Assembly (NCBI GenBank): GCA_900540535.1
Contig: UQGM01000037.1
Span: 1-22,885, forward strand
Length of the DNA: 22,885 nucleotides
Direction of reading: 5' to 3'
Source of the DNA: an uncultured Oscillospiraceae bacterium
Lineage (GTDB): Bacteria; Bacillota; Clostridia; Oscillospirales; Acutalibacteraceae
Shown here: positions 7,316 through 14,398 of the stretch, piece by piece
How the letters are laid out: every line of letters starts with the position of its first letter
Position numbering within the stretch: position 1 is the stretch's first letter
Notes under the pieces: model-generated
Database searches by the model: none
The model's input: only the letters and a program-made list of their open reading frames with translations
What the model was told of the DNA's origin: nothing
Made by a program: the position numbers and the translations under genes

Positions 7316-9550
7316 ATGAAAATTTTTCGAAGATTCATGGCGTTTATGCTTTCGGCAGTGCTTATGGCAGCATTGGCGGGATGCGGAAACAATTACAGTA
7401 AAATTGCTTCCCCATCAAACCTTTCCAAAAAATCGGAGGAGGTTGAGCAAAAAGTGCAGGGAGATTATTATGTTTCAGTAAACGGTGATGATAGTAATTC
7501 AGGTACAAGTCCCGATGAAGCTTTTAAAACTATCGAAAAAGCTCAGCAAACTGTCCGTGAGAGAATAGCTAAGGGCGATGTACCGGAAAAAGGACTTACA
7601 GTCTCTATAATGGCCGGAAATTATAATGAGAAAAATCTTGTTTTCGATGAAAAAGATTCCGGCAGCGAGGGTAAACCTGTCACTTATGCCGCATACGGTG
7701 ATGGGGAAGTGATTCTTAACGGCGGAATAGAATTGAAAGCAGAAGATTTTGAAAATGTAAGTGGTGAAGCGGCTGAAAGACTTTCTGAAGATGCTGTTAA
7801 AAAAGTTAAAATGGTTGATTTGTCAAAATATAATCTGACAAAGGAAGATTACGGAATTCTGTATGCTTTAGGAGCTTACAACACCGCTGAGTATTATGAC
7901 GGAGACACCACAGGCCCTAATCAGTGCGAGCTCTTTTTTAATGATGCAAGACTTACATTGGCACGCTATCCCAATGAGGGCAATCTTAAAACCGGAGAAG
8001 TGCTTGATATAGGAGATGCCCATGAGCCTAACGCTCCCGGACCTCTTGATGAAACATGGACTCAGCGAAGAAACCAGCGTGGCGGCACTTTTGTAATGGA
8101 TGACGATACATATAAAAGGGTAAAAGAATGGAAAACACTTGACGATGTTTGGACATTCGGATATTTCTATTGGGACTGGGCAGATATGTCAACTCCCATA
8201 AAGAGTATTAATGATGATACCCAGAGCCTTACAACAAAATATTGCAGTCCTTACGGTTTTAAAGAGGATTGTGATTACTATTTCTATAATGTTTTTGAAG
8301 AACTTGATGCTCCCGGAGAATACTACATTGACCGAGAGGCGAATATTATTTATCTCTATCCTCCGAAAGCTCTTGAAGAGAGCGACATAAGCCTTTCCGT
8401 AACTACGAAAAGCGTTGTTGAAATTACTGAAAAAGCATCATATATAAATTTAAAAGGTTTGACAGTTCAGGGCACAAGAGGCGATGGAGTTACAATTGCA
8501 GGCACAAACTGCAATGCTGAAAACTGTACCGTTAAAAACGTTGCCGGATGCGGAATAAATGTACAGGGCAGCAAAAATAAAATTGTAAACTGTGAAGTTA
8601 AGAGTATCGGTAAGGATGCAGTTCTTCTGGACGGTGGAAATAATGAGACTTTGACTCCCGGTGAAAATGTTGTAGAAAACTGTTATCTTCATGATTTCGG
8701 ACAGGTTCAGAGGACATATATTGCAGGTGTAAATATCAGCGGTGTAGGAAATACCGCATCCCATAACGAAATATGCAACGCTCCCCATATGGGAATTTAC
8801 TATACCGGTAATGACAATATTATGGAATACAATAATATCCACGATGTAGTACTTCAGTCTTCCGATGCAGGTGCAATTTATACAGGCAGCAGTCTGAGTA
8901 CATACGGCAACGTTGTACGTTATAACTGTATTTATGATATAGGTTCCGGAGAGTTTACTCCCAGCGGAATATATTTTGACGATAACTCGTCAGGACAAAC
9001 TGCTCACGGAAATATTCTTGTCAATATTCCCGGCTATGCCATTCTTGTAGGCGGCGGAAGAGATAATACAATTACCAATAACCTTGTTATAAATTCGGGC
9101 AGTGTTTTCAATTATGATGACAGAGCCTATGACGGTTATCATAACGACGGCTGGTATGCTAAAAACTGCAAAGATCCCGACAGCAGACTTTGGAAGTCAT
9201 ATGAAGAGGCAAAAGCCCTTAATGAAAAATGGGGTCATAAATACGAGGGAATAGATAAAATGCATCAAGATTACAGCCGTGAGGATGATCCGGGATTTGC
9301 CGTAAATCCTGCCGGTTCGATTGTGAAGAATAATATCATCATAAGCGAAAAAGGTGATATGGGATTTGTAGCAGACAGTGTAAAAAAATATTCCGATATA
9401 AGTGATAACGGTACTTATAAACTCAGAAGTGCACTTAAACAGTTTGAGGACGCTGAAAATGGAGTTTATGTATTTAAAGCCGATTCAAAAATACTCAGTG
9501 AAAACCCTGATTTTGAGCAGATTCCATTTGATCAAATCGGAAGAAAATAA
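7316..9550 (+). CDS. Secreted right-handed beta-helix lipoprotein, probable glycan-active enzyme
   Basis: From the Met at 7316 the product has 744 residues. It begins MKIFRRF, a hydrophobic core and lipobox LAGC (Cys23), so it is an exported lipoprotein. A longer start at 7286 adds ten residues ahead of the signal, and neither start has a strong ribosome binding site. After the signal comes the YYVSVNGDDSNSGTS / FKTIEKAQ opening typical of secreted parallel beta-helix proteins, then a beta-sandwich-like insertion containing CELFFNDARLTLARYPNEG. Repeated coils rich in N and G (about residues 365-600) follow, with short phrases such as NCTVKNVAGCGINVQGS and NAPHMGIYYTGN. Similar architectures occur in glycoside hydrolases such as GH120 and GH141 and in pectate-lyase-like proteins. 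I cannot assign the family or catalytic residues. Position between GH36 and GH95-like genes and export suggest it cuts the same glycan outside the cell. Confidence 0.8.
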   Translation: MKIFRRFMAFMLSAVLMAALAGCGNNYSKIASPSNLSKKSEEVEQKVQGDYYVSVNGDDSNSGTSPDEAFKTIEKAQQTVRERIAKGDVPEKGLTVSIMAGNYNEKNLVFDEKDSGSEGKPVTYAAYGDGEVILNGGIELKAEDFENVSGEAAERLSEDAVKKVKMVDLSKYNLTKEDYGILYALGAYNTAEYYDGDTTGPNQCELFFNDARLTLARYPNEGNLKTGEVLDIGDAHEPNAPGPLDETWTQRRNQRGGTFVMDDDTYKRVKEWKTLDDVWTFGYFYWDWADMSTPIKSINDDTQSLTTKYCSPYGFKEDCDYYFYNVFEELDAPGEYYIDREANIIYLYPPKALEESDISLSVTTKSVVEITEKASYINLKGLTVQGTRGDGVTIAGTNCNAENCTVKNVAGCGINVQGSKNKIVNCEVKSIGKDAVLLDGGNNETLTPGENVVENCYLHDFGQVQRTYIAGVNISGVGNTASHNEICNAPHMGIYYTGNDNIMEYNNIHDVVLQSSDAGAIYTGSSLSTYGNVVRYNCIYDIGSGEFTPSGIYFDDNSSGQTAHGNILVNIPGYAILVGGGRDNTITNNLVINSGSVFNYDDRAYDGYHNDGWYAKNCKDPDSRLWKSYEEAKALNEKWGHKYEGIDKMHQDYSREDDPGFAVNPAGSIVKNNIIISEKGDMGFVADSVKKYSDISDNGTYKLRSALKQFEDAENGVYVFKADSKILSENPDFEQIPFDQIGRK

Positions 9551-9566
9551 AGTTTTTTAAAAGCAA

Positions 9567-9597
9567 TACAATATTACAAAAAAAGAATAATATTGTA
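9567..9597 (+). repeat. Perfect 10-bp inverted repeat in the beta-helix/GH95 gap
   Basis: TACAATATTA (9567-9576) is repeated in inverse orientation at 9588-9597, around an A-rich 11-base loop. It is AT-only apart from one C:G pair and is not followed by a T run. It is therefore a weak terminator candidate, and may instead be an mRNA-processing hairpin or protein site just upstream of the next promoter. Confidence 0.5.
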
Positions 9598-9599
9598 CA

Positions 9600-9627
9600 T
9601 TGACCTGAACAGTCAGGCTGTTATCAT
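9600..9627 (+). promoter_or_regulatory. Internal promoter with operator-like palindrome ahead of GH95-like gene
   Basis: TTGACC (9600-9605) and TATCAT (9622-9627) are spaced 16 bases, each one mismatch from consensus. CCTGA/TCAGG, a perfect inverted repeat with centre ACAG (9604-9617), starts inside the -35 and fills the spacer. This is a usual place for a repressor site. The GH95-like start codon is 29 bases downstream. Confidence 0.5.
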
Positions 9628-9655
9628 ATAGACAGCAGAAAGGCGGAGGAAAAAC

Positions 9656-11872
9656 ATGGAACCATATAAACTTACCATTGACAGAAAGATAGACAGGTGG
9701 GATGAAGGTATCCCCATGGGCAACGGAGAAATGGGCTGTTTGCTGTTTGGAGATGCTAAGAAGCTTGTCCTCTCCCTTGACCGAGGAGATATATGGGACC
9801 GAAGTGGATCCCCTGAAAAAACAGAAGGATTTACATATGCAAATCTTGTAAAATGGGCACATGAAGGGGATACAAAATCAATATGGAAAACCTTTGATGT
9901 ACCATATAACAAACCTACGCCTACAAAGCTTCCTACCGGCAGATTGGAACTGGAAATCGGAAGCGGCAGCCGGAGCTGTTTTGAGCTTAATATGGATACA
10001 GCTGAAAGCACCTATACCTGTGATAATATCTGGTTTAAAACCTATACTCATGCAACTGAAAAAGTGGGTATGGCAAAAACCAACGCTGAGGATTTAAAGC
10101 TTACTATTGTCAATCCGAAATTCGGTAAAAAGACGGCATTTGACAGTATTTTCGGCAAATTAAACTTTAAAGGTGCCGTTGCAGGTAAACTTAAAAACGT
10201 AAAATATCCTCCTGCACAATTCGGAGAGGAAAAGAAGCAGAGCGTTTCTGTAAGATACTTTGTTCAGACTCTTAACGATAACGACTGCTACGGCGTTGCT
10301 GTTGCTTATGAGAAAAAAGGCGAATTTTATGAAATGGCTTATTATGCCTATTACTGCCGAAGCGCTCAGGAACTGAAAAAGGTTCTCTTAGATACAGTTG
10401 TCGATGCTTTGGAAAAGGGCTATGATAACCTTTTTGAAAGCCATAAAAAGTGGTGGGAAGATTATAATAACAAGTCATCTATAAATGTTCCCGATGACTA
10501 TATTCAGAATCGCTATAATATGGGCAATTACCTTTTGGGTTCTGCTTCACGCAAGGGATGTTATCCCATGCCCTTACAGGGACTCTGGACTGCCTGCGAT
10601 GATAAACTGCTTCCGCCTTGGAAAGGTGACTATCACCACGACCTTAACACTCAGATGACCTATTACAGTTATCTTAAAGCAAATCATCTTGAACAGGGTG
10701 AAAGCTTTATTGATTATCTGTATTCTCTTAAAGACAGAGCTGCGGATTTCGCAAAAAGATTTTACGGAGCAAAAGGTATTTGTCTGCCGTCAGTTATGGA
10801 TATAGATGGATACGCCATGGGCGGCTGGGCAATGTACTCACTTTCGCCTACAAATCAGATGTGGCTCTGCCAGTCTTTTGAAAGATATTATACTTATACG
10901 GGGGACAGAGAATTTCTCGAAAAAATTGCATATCCGTATATGGAGCAGTCGGCACGCTTTATCCTTTCGCTTTTAAAAGAGGATGAAGAGGGGTATTATG
11001 TTTTGCCTATTTCGAGTTCTCCCGAAATTCACGATAATACCTTAAAGGCGTTTTTAAAGCCCAATTCCAATTATGATGAAGCGATGCTTCTTTATATTTT
11101 CATTTCTCTTAAACGACTTGCAGGTATATTGGAAAAAGAAGCGGATAAAACCCTTTGGACAGATACTCTCAGTAAGCTTCGTCCTCTTGCGGTCAATGAC
11201 AAAAATATTCTTCGCATTTCCCGTGATGAGGATTTAAACGAATCCCACCGCCATCAGTCCCATGCTATGTCAATACATCCATTAAGACTTCTCGACTATT
11301 CAAATGATAGAGAAAGACAAATCATTGATGCTACCATAGCAAGAGCCGTGGAACTTGGTTCAAAATGGTATACGGGATATTCCATAGCATGGATAGGTGA
11401 ATTTTTCACTGTTGCCAAAAACGGTGATGAAGCACTTAAATATCTTGAGATATTCTGGAAGTATTTCTGTTCGGTTAATACATTCCATTTAAACGGAGAT
11501 TACACAAAACAGGGTTATTCCTCATTTTCTTATCGGCCCTTTACTCTTGAAGGCAACTTCTGCGCTCAGGATGTCCTTCAGGAAATGATGCTTTATTCTG
11601 AGAACGGATATTATGAACTTTTCCCGGCTTTGCCCAAAAAGTGGAATAACGTTTCCTTTAAAACTCTCAGAGGCTGGGGCGGCGTACTTGTCTCTGCTAA
11701 GATTGAGAACTCAAGCCTTAAGGAAGCAAAGTTCCAGGCGGAAAACGACGTAGAATTTATTCTTCGTACCCCTGTTGACGGACTGGAAATTACCGGAGGC
11801 AAAACAGAGAAAACTGAACATGGACTCAAAGTAATTCTTAAAAAAGGCGAGACACTCAGCCTTTCAAAATAA
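9656..11872 (+). CDS. GH95-like glycoside hydrolase, divergent active site
   Basis: The 738-residue protein has no signal peptide and resembles family GH95 (inverting alpha-L-fucosidase/alpha-L-galactosidase). An N-terminal beta-domain opens with DEGIPMGNGEMGCLLFG. The (alpha/alpha)6 barrel contains LQGLW..PPWKGDYHHDLNTQM (308-334), SSSPE with the probable general acid Glu457, SHRHQSHAMSIHPLR (530-544) and FTLEGNF (629-635), then a C-terminal beta-domain (PALPKKW onward). Classical GH95 enzymes have Asn-x-Asn in the HxNxNxQM motif and Asp in the F-x-x-D-G-N-F motif. Here these are Asp329-Leu-Asn331 and Glu632, so the water-activating triad is partly changed. A strong GGAGG ribosome binding site fixes the start. 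It is followed after 36 bases by the UroD-like gene in the same operon. Clan-level assignment is good; activity on L-fucose is uncertain. Confidence 0.8.
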   Translation: MEPYKLTIDRKIDRWDEGIPMGNGEMGCLLFGDAKKLVLSLDRGDIWDRSGSPEKTEGFTYANLVKWAHEGDTKSIWKTFDVPYNKPTPTKLPTGRLELEIGSGSRSCFELNMDTAESTYTCDNIWFKTYTHATEKVGMAKTNAEDLKLTIVNPKFGKKTAFDSIFGKLNFKGAVAGKLKNVKYPPAQFGEEKKQSVSVRYFVQTLNDNDCYGVAVAYEKKGEFYEMAYYAYYCRSAQELKKVLLDTVVDALEKGYDNLFESHKKWWEDYNNKSSINVPDDYIQNRYNMGNYLLGSASRKGCYPMPLQGLWTACDDKLLPPWKGDYHHDLNTQMTYYSYLKANHLEQGESFIDYLYSLKDRAADFAKRFYGAKGICLPSVMDIDGYAMGGWAMYSLSPTNQMWLCQSFERYYTYTGDREFLEKIAYPYMEQSARFILSLLKEDEEGYYVLPISSSPEIHDNTLKAFLKPNSNYDEAMLLYIFISLKRLAGILEKEADKTLWTDTLSKLRPLAVNDKNILRISRDEDLNESHRHQSHAMSIHPLRLLDYSNDRERQIIDATIARAVELGSKWYTGYSIAWIGEFFTVAKNGDEALKYLEIFWKYFCSVNTFHLNGDYTKQGYSSFSYRPFTLEGNFCAQDVLQEMMLYSENGYYELFPALPKKWNNVSFKTLRGWGGVLVSAKIENSSLKEAKFQAENDVEFILRTPVDGLEITGGKTEKTEHGLKVILKKGETLSLSK

Positions 11873-11908
11873 AAATCAAAAGTCCCTGAGGGGGCGGGAG
11901 GAATTATT

Positions 11909-12838
11909 ATGACGCACCGTGAAAGAGCGATAATGGCGCTGACTTTACAGCAGCCGGATTATGTGCCTACATTTGAGCTGGAATATCAGCTGGCAGATAA
12001 AGTGTTCGGCAAGGATTTTCTGAAAGAGGACGATTTAAAAAATCTTTCAGAAAAAGAAAAGGAATTTGCAGTTAAAGAAAATGCTGAGTATATGGTTCAC
12101 GTTTATTCTGAGCTCGGCTATTCCATAATTCCCATCCATTATCTCTCTGACGAACATATTATGGAAACGGCAAAGCACATAAACCGTATTACAAATAACG
12201 AGTTTCTGCTTACGGTACACGGTGACGGAACATTTGCGATTCCCGACGGCGATGGTATGCTGGATTTTGTATACAGAATTGCCGACAATCCCGATGATGT
12301 TAAAAATAATGCGGCTTTCATGGCATATTTTGCTAAGGAGAAGAATAAGAGAATGAGAGAAGCAGGTATAGACAGCTTTATTCTCTGTTCTGATTATTGC
12401 TTTAATTCTGGGCCGTTCCTTTCTCCTGTCATGTTTGAAGAGTTTATACAGCCGTATCTTTACGACATAATAGACTCCATAAGGCAGGACGGAGCATATG
12501 CCATAAAGCACACTGACGGAAACATTATGCCTATTCTTCAAAATCTTGTTGACTGCCGTCCGCATGCACTTCATTCCCTTGACCCCATGGCAGGGGTGGA
12601 TATCAAAGAAGTAAAGCGTCTTGTAGGGGATAAGGTTGCCATTTGCGGAAACGTACACTGTGCTTATTTACAGACAGGAACGGACGAACAGGTTCTTGAA
12701 AGCTGCCGCTACGCAATGGAGAACGGAAAACCGGGCGGCGGATACATTTTCTGTACAAGTAATGTACCATTCAGAGGAATGCCTGTTGAAAGGTATCAGA
12801 TGGTGCTTGATTTCTGGCGTGCAAACAAAAGTTATTGA
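11909..12838 (+). CDS. Uroporphyrinogen decarboxylase (URO-D) family protein, not HemE
   Basis: The 309-residue protein has the URO-D TIM-barrel fold shared by HemE and by corrinoid/CoM methyltransferases such as MtaA/MtbA. Visible signatures are the MTHRERAIMAL opening, HTDGNIMPIL (201-210), HSLDPMAGVD, CGNVH (246-250) and GGGYIFCTSNVP with Cys282. The HemE substrate motif with RQAGR near the N-terminus is absent, so porphyrin decarboxylation is unlikely. In MtaA-type enzymes zinc is held by His-x-Cys plus a distal Cys. Here the first site reads His201-Thr-Asp203 and the distal Cys282 is kept. It starts seven bases after GGGAGGA and is the last gene of the glycan operon, with a terminator behind it. 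A role in demethylation or C1 transfer on a sugar-derived compound is only a hypothesis, as no corrinoid protein is encoded nearby. Confidence 0.82.
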   Translation: MTHRERAIMALTLQQPDYVPTFELEYQLADKVFGKDFLKEDDLKNLSEKEKEFAVKENAEYMVHVYSELGYSIIPIHYLSDEHIMETAKHINRITNNEFLLTVHGDGTFAIPDGDGMLDFVYRIADNPDDVKNNAAFMAYFAKEKNKRMREAGIDSFILCSDYCFNSGPFLSPVMFEEFIQPYLYDIIDSIRQDGAYAIKHTDGNIMPILQNLVDCRPHALHSLDPMAGVDIKEVKRLVGDKVAICGNVHCAYLQTGTDEQVLESCRYAMENGKPGGGYIFCTSNVPFRGMPVERYQMVLDFWRANKSY

Positions 12839-12855
12839 TATTTTATTTTAATCTT

Positions 12856-12889
12856 AAAACCAAAAGCTTTTTGAGCTTTTGGTTTTTTT
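12856..12889 (+). terminator. Strong terminator of the glycan operon
   Basis: A long hairpin (12856-12868 with 12874-12886, loop TTTTG) with core CCAAAAGCT/AGCTTTTGG is followed by a T7 run. It separates the carbohydrate genes from the sporulation-type pair. Confidence 0.93.
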
Positions 12890-12946
12890 AATATCATTTT
12901 TCTGTTATAAATATCATATTTATTCTAAAAAGGATAAGGTGATATT

Positions 12947-13747
12947 ATGGAGCAGGAAAGGGATACAGTACGAAAGCGTCACAGAGTGGGAGAAGAAAAT
13001 AAAAAGAACGATGACTCCATGCTCACAGTTATGATTGTACAGACTATTGTCTGTGCAGCAGCGATACTTGTCTCTTTACTTATAATGAAAAACGGAGGAG
13101 AGCTTTTTGAAAATTTAAAAAGCGAGCTTTCCTATATTATGGGTAAAGATATAACCATAAGTGAGGCAGCCCAGGCTTTCAAGGAGTTTCGTGACTTTAT
13201 TTTCCCAGAAGAGGAAGCACAGACGGAGAATGGAGGAAATACTGAGGAAACAGAAAGCGATACTGAAGCCGAAATTACCGGAGCGGGCGGCGAAAGTACA
13301 GCTGTAATTCCCTCTAACTCGTCTGTTGCACCCTTTACGGTAACTGTCAAAGCGGTATGCCCTGTAAAAGGCACTATAACTTCTCCTTACGGTTTCAGAA
13401 AAGACCCGTTTACAGGGAAACCGGGATTTCATTCCGGACTCGATATAGGAGCGCCTGAGGGAGAAAATATTGCAGCGGCATTTTACGGAAAAGTCATAAA
13501 GACAGGAACTGACGACGAATACGGCAACTATGTAATAATTTCCCATTGCGACGGCTTTTCAACACTCTATGCCCATTGCAGTGAAGTTTATGTAAAGGAA
13601 AATACCGTCATACGTGCGGGGGAGACTATTGCCGTAGTGGGTTCAACGGGACTTTCAACGGGGCCGCATCTGCATTTTGAAATACGGAGGGACGGCGTAA
13701 GATATAATCCGTCTTTTGTGTTGGGAGATTTTTTCGATGACCTTTAA
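12947..13747 (+). CDS. Membrane-anchored M23 (LytM) peptidase, SpoIVFA-like by position
   Basis: The 266-residue protein has a charged N-terminus (1-24), one membrane segment (about 25-47), an acidic low-complexity linker (88-128) and a C-terminal LytM/M23 domain (about 135-260). The zinc site is intact: His162 and Asp166 (HSGLD), and His243 in HLH (241-243). The catalytic His210 (YAH) is also present. By topology and by overlap with the next gene it occupies the place of SpoIVFA, the partner that holds SpoIVFB in the forespore outer membrane. Many sporulation LytM proteins have degenerate sites, while this one looks able to cut peptidoglycan crosslinks. A SpoIIQ-like reading is the alternative. 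The ribosome binding site is AAGGTGA, close to the ATG. I see no convincing promoter in 12890-12946. Confidence 0.8.
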   Translation: MEQERDTVRKRHRVGEENKKNDDSMLTVMIVQTIVCAAAILVSLLIMKNGGELFENLKSELSYIMGKDITISEAAQAFKEFRDFIFPEEEAQTENGGNTEETESDTEAEITGAGGESTAVIPSNSSVAPFTVTVKAVCPVKGTITSPYGFRKDPFTGKPGFHSGLDIGAPEGENIAAAFYGKVIKTGTDDEYGNYVIISHCDGFSTLYAHCSEVYVKENTVIRAGETIAVVGSTGLSTGPHLHFEIRRDGVRYNPSFVLGDFFDDL

Positions 13748-14342
13748 AATCTTCTCTGTTCCTGTTAAAATAAGCTTTCTTTTTCCTGCTGCAATCACTT
13801 TTTTAATGGTAACCTCAATAAAAGAAGCGGCGCTGATTTCTTTTGTCAGCGCCTTTTTTCATGAGTTAGGACATCTTTTTGCCATTAAAAAGTTAGGCGG
13901 CAAAATTAAAAATATAGAGTTCGGAGCATTCGGCGGAAGAATAACTTTAAGCGGAGAAAACGGACTTACATTAAAAGGGGAAGCGACTGCCGCTTTTGCA
14001 GGCCCTGCGGTAAATTTTATATTCAGCGCCGTATTTTTAATATATTTTATTTTTACCGGAAACAAATCCGTACTTCTTCCTCTTGCCATAAATCTCGGAA
14101 TGGGATTTTTTAATCTCTTTCCCATAAGTACCCTTGACGGTGGCAGAATTTTTTCTGCTTTGCTTCATATGTATTTCAGCGACAGAACTTGCGATATAGT
14201 ACTTAATACAGTGTCAGCAATTTTTCTTCTTATCATTTTGTTTTTTGGATTTCTTCTCATTATGCGTAAAGGCGGCAATTTCTCTCTTTTAGTTACTTGT
14301 TCTTATCTTGTAATATTCGGTTTTATCCGTGCTGCCGATTGA
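13737..14342 (+). CDS. spoIVFB: Site-2 protease family M50, SpoIVFB-like
   Basis: This is an integral membrane metalloprotease of the SpoIVFB group, which in Bacillus cleaves pro-sigma-K during sporulation. From the ATG at 13737 (201 residues) the zinc motif is HELGH at 42-46 and the second metal motif is NLFPISTLDGGR with Asp134. Both the spacing and the position match Bacillus SpoIVFB closely. At least four hydrophobic segments are visible; the CBS domain of some relatives is absent. The gene overlaps the M23 gene by 11 bases, so translation is probably coupled. The upstream TTG at 13716 lies deep in the previous gene, and GGGAG at 13722-13726 fits the ATG better. The symbol is given by homology and pairing, not by proof of sigma-K processing. 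Confidence 0.85.
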   Translation: MTFKIFSVPVKISFLFPAAITFLMVTSIKEAALISFVSAFFHELGHLFAIKKLGGKIKNIEFGAFGGRITLSGENGLTLKGEATAAFAGPAVNFIFSAVFLIYFIFTGNKSVLLPLAINLGMGFFNLFPISTLDGGRIFSALLHMYFSDRTCDIVLNTVSAIFLLIILFFGFLLIMRKGGNFSLLVTCSYLVIFGFIRAAD

Positions 14343-14367
14343 AAAAGTAAGAAAAATACTGTAAAAT
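14339..14367 (+). promoter_or_regulatory. Sigma-A-type promoter for the radical SAM pair
   Basis: TTGAAA (14339-14344) and TAAAAT (14362-14367) are separated by exactly 17 bases. The -35 overlaps the stop codon of the M50 gene, and the start codon of the next gene is 32 bases after the -10. Confidence 0.6.
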
Positions 14368-14398
14368 AACTCTATAAAATTATTAGGAGAGAATTGTT

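Noticed and set aside
12047..12658. 203-codon minus-strand frame inside the UroD-like gene
   Set aside because: It is antisense to a conserved protein, has no ribosome binding site and its translation shows no family-like motif.
11909..12838. Annotation of the UroD-family protein as HemE
   Set aside because: The N-terminal RQAGR substrate motif of true uroporphyrinogen decarboxylase is missing and no heme genes are nearby.
12890..12925. ATATCAT repeated at 20-base spacing before the M23 gene as an operator or sigma-E promoter
   Set aside because: The region is very AT-rich, and the spacing and hexamers do not fit a sigma-E or sigma-A promoter well enough.
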